A stretch of DNA of 6,969 bases from a bacterium (lineage in GTDB: Bacteria; Margulisbacteria; Marinamargulisbacteria; SXXA01), in NCBI GenBank assembly GCA_018402095.1, contig JAGYJO010000070.1:1-6969 (forward strand), given 5' to 3'. Made by a program: the position numbers and the translations under genes. The notes under the pieces were generated by a model, which did no database searches, had not been told where the DNA came from, and saw nothing but the letters and a program-made list of their open reading frames with translations. Below are positions 6,141 through 6,969 of the stretch, in pieces; position 1 is the first letter of the stretch; each line of letters opens with the position of its first letter.

Positions 6141-6969
6141 GTGAAAGTTTTTTATGCGATTGGCCTTATAGGCGTTATAGCGATCGCTGTTTCTTTGATT
6201 TGCGTAACGCACACACTCTCCGGTGAGGCCCAAGGCACGACCTACCACATCACGGTGAGTCGACCTCTTTGGGTGTTGCCGAGCCGTATTGATGCGGCCG
6301 TGTCCAAGGCACTAGAAGACTTGGACAAAGTGGCGTCGACATATAGAGATGACAGCGAAGTGTCTCATTTCAACAATGCCAAGCCAGGAGACTCTATTCC
6401 CGTGAGTGCCACGATGCGACGTTTGCTTGCGACCTCTGAATTTGTGTATACAGAGAGTGGCGGCGCTTTTGATCCCAGCTCAGGGGCTTTGTTTGACCTA
6501 TGGGATTTCCGAAAACCTGGCTGGCAGGCGCCGGATGCTGCAACCGTGCAAGCAACACTCACACAGATACGACATTCATCACTTTTTTCTCTGTCGGAGT
6601 CCGGGGCTCGCGATAGCGAGTTCCTCCCAGGGGAGCCCGAGGGCAAGCCCCGCACAAGTTCTTCCAACAGGAGTTTGAGGATGAGTCGCGCAGCGACGAA
6701 TCCTCAATATAAAGAAATTCCCCTCCTGGGAGGGGCAGGGGAGGGATTCTCTGAATCAACACTTAGCAAGTCTTTGAATCAAAGAATTGTCTTCGATGCT
6801 ATTGCCCAAGGCCTCAGCGTCGATCTCATCGTTGAAACCTTAGAATCTCTCGGTATTCACCGATACTTTGTCGAGGTCGGCGGCGAACTCCGCGTCCGCA
6901 ATGGCAACCCCTGGAAAATCGGGATCAGCTACCCCGAAATCGGCGCAGAGTCGTGGAACCTCTATGGTG
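6141..6969 (+). CDS. apbE: FAD:protein FMN transferase (partial, with in-frame repeat insertion)
   Basis: ApbE moves FMN from FAD onto the S-G-A-T threonine of NqrB and NqrC, so its place after nqrF fits. The GTG start gives a hydrophobic leader (about 3-23) without a canonical lipobox, then G-T-T-Y (32-35), the core F-D-P-S-S-G-A-L from 110 with L-W-D-F near 120, and, after an interruption, F-D-A-I-A-Q-G-L-S-V-D (Asp219) and V-E-V-G-G-E-L, standard ApbE blocks. The frame is open to the window edge (276 codons), so the C-terminus is missing. Residues about 152-203 are encoded by repeat DNA. Joining across them gives 23 residues between the conserved His and Asp, the same as my recall of E. 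coli ApbE. Codon use differs before and after the insertion. Identity is firm; activity with the insert is unknown. Confidence 0.88.
   Translation, partial: MKVFYAIGLIGVIAIAVSLICVTHTLSGEAQGTTYHITVSRPLWVLPSRIDAAVSKALEDLDKVASTYRDDSEVSHFNNAKPGDSIPVSATMRRLLATSEFVYTESGGAFDPSSGALFDLWDFRKPGWQAPDAATVQATLTQIRHSSLFSLSESGARDSEFLPGEPEGKPRTSSSNRSLRMSRAATNPQYKEIPLLGGAGEGFSESTLSKSLNQRIVFDAIAQGLSVDLIVETLESLGIHRYFVEVGGELRVRNGNPWKIGISYPEIGAESWNLYG
6594..6757. repeat. Palindromic repeat, copy 2, inserted in apbE
   Basis: This composite is made of several foldable blocks. Positions 6603-6651 have outer GGGGCT/AGCCCC arms and an inner CTCGC-GATA-GCGAG hairpin. Positions 6675-6707 are a strong hairpin: TTGAGGAT/ATCCTCAA, a symmetric GA/GA internal loop, then GTCGC/GCGAC with loop GCA. 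Positions 6717-6745 are the C-run/G-run block shared with copy 1. The edges are set by an imperfect 8-base direct repeat (TCGGAGTC at 6594, TCTGAATC at 6750), which are 156 bases apart, a multiple of three. Edges are uncertain by several bases. Confidence 0.75.
6675..6707. repeat. REP-like hairpin within copy 2
   Basis: An 8-bp outer stem and a 5-bp inner stem are separated by a symmetric GA/GA internal loop and closed by a 3-base loop. The fold is far beyond chance. On the + strand it is read as apbE codons; no T run follows, so it is not an obvious terminator. Confidence 0.75.

Noticed and set aside
4372..6187. Two GCGATCGC octamers (4372-4379 and 6180-6187), the cyanobacterial HIP1 motif
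   Set aside because: Two copies in 7 kb are more than random expectation but far below HIP1 density in cyanobacteria; no other cyanobacterial sign is present.
6587..6753. Exact TTCTCTG direct repeat (6587-6593 and 6747-6753) as target-site duplication of the apbE insert
   Set aside because: The copies are 160 bases apart, so precise removal would shift the frame into an early stop; the imperfect 8-base repeat at 156 bases fits the protein better.
6365..6762. Minus-strand open frames over apbE
   Set aside because: They lie over the repeat and the opposite strand of recognisable apbE codons, with no family similarity.

Overview
The window holds an almost complete operon for the sodium-translocating NADH:quinone oxidoreductase (Na+-NQR), in the usual order nqrA-nqrB-nqrC-nqrD-nqrE-nqrF. 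It is followed by the start of apbE, the flavin transferase that attaches FMN covalently to NqrB and NqrC. Every gene is on the + strand and no credible minus-strand gene was seen. Gene content points to a Gram-negative, respiring bacterium. The order matches gammaproteobacteria such as Vibrio, but NqrA carries two four-cysteine [4Fe-4S] motifs that Vibrio-type NqrA lacks, so I do not name a phylum.

Layout. Positions 1-321 are a non-coding leader with a few weak inverted repeats. nqrA (322-1677) overlaps nqrB by ATGA. nqrB (1674-2847) and nqrC (2837-3567) are clearly recognisable, but in about 310 bases (2570-2880) the reading frame changes five times, so neither reads through as given. nqrC overlaps nqrD (3564-4190) by ATGA, and nqrE (4195-4809) and nqrF (4821-6041) follow with short gaps. 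The 99-base nqrF-apbE gap is filled mostly by a palindromic, G/C-block repeat. apbE starts at a GTG at 6141 and runs off the window end.

How it works together. NqrF takes electrons from NADH through FAD and a [2Fe-2S] cluster. They pass through the NqrD/NqrE intramembrane iron-sulfur centre, the covalent FMN of NqrC and the flavins of NqrB to quinone, with sodium export. ApbE makes the two covalent FMN links at the S-G-A-T threonines, which are present in both NqrB and NqrC here.

Most notable points. (1) A second copy of the intergenic repeat family lies inside apbE as an apparent in-frame insertion of about 52 codons. (2) Codon choice and strand skew in apbE change sharply across that insertion. 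(3) NqrA has RnfC-like dual [4Fe-4S] motifs. (4) A tight cluster of frame disruptions lies at the nqrB/nqrC junction in an otherwise clean operon. No wholly new multi-gene system was found.
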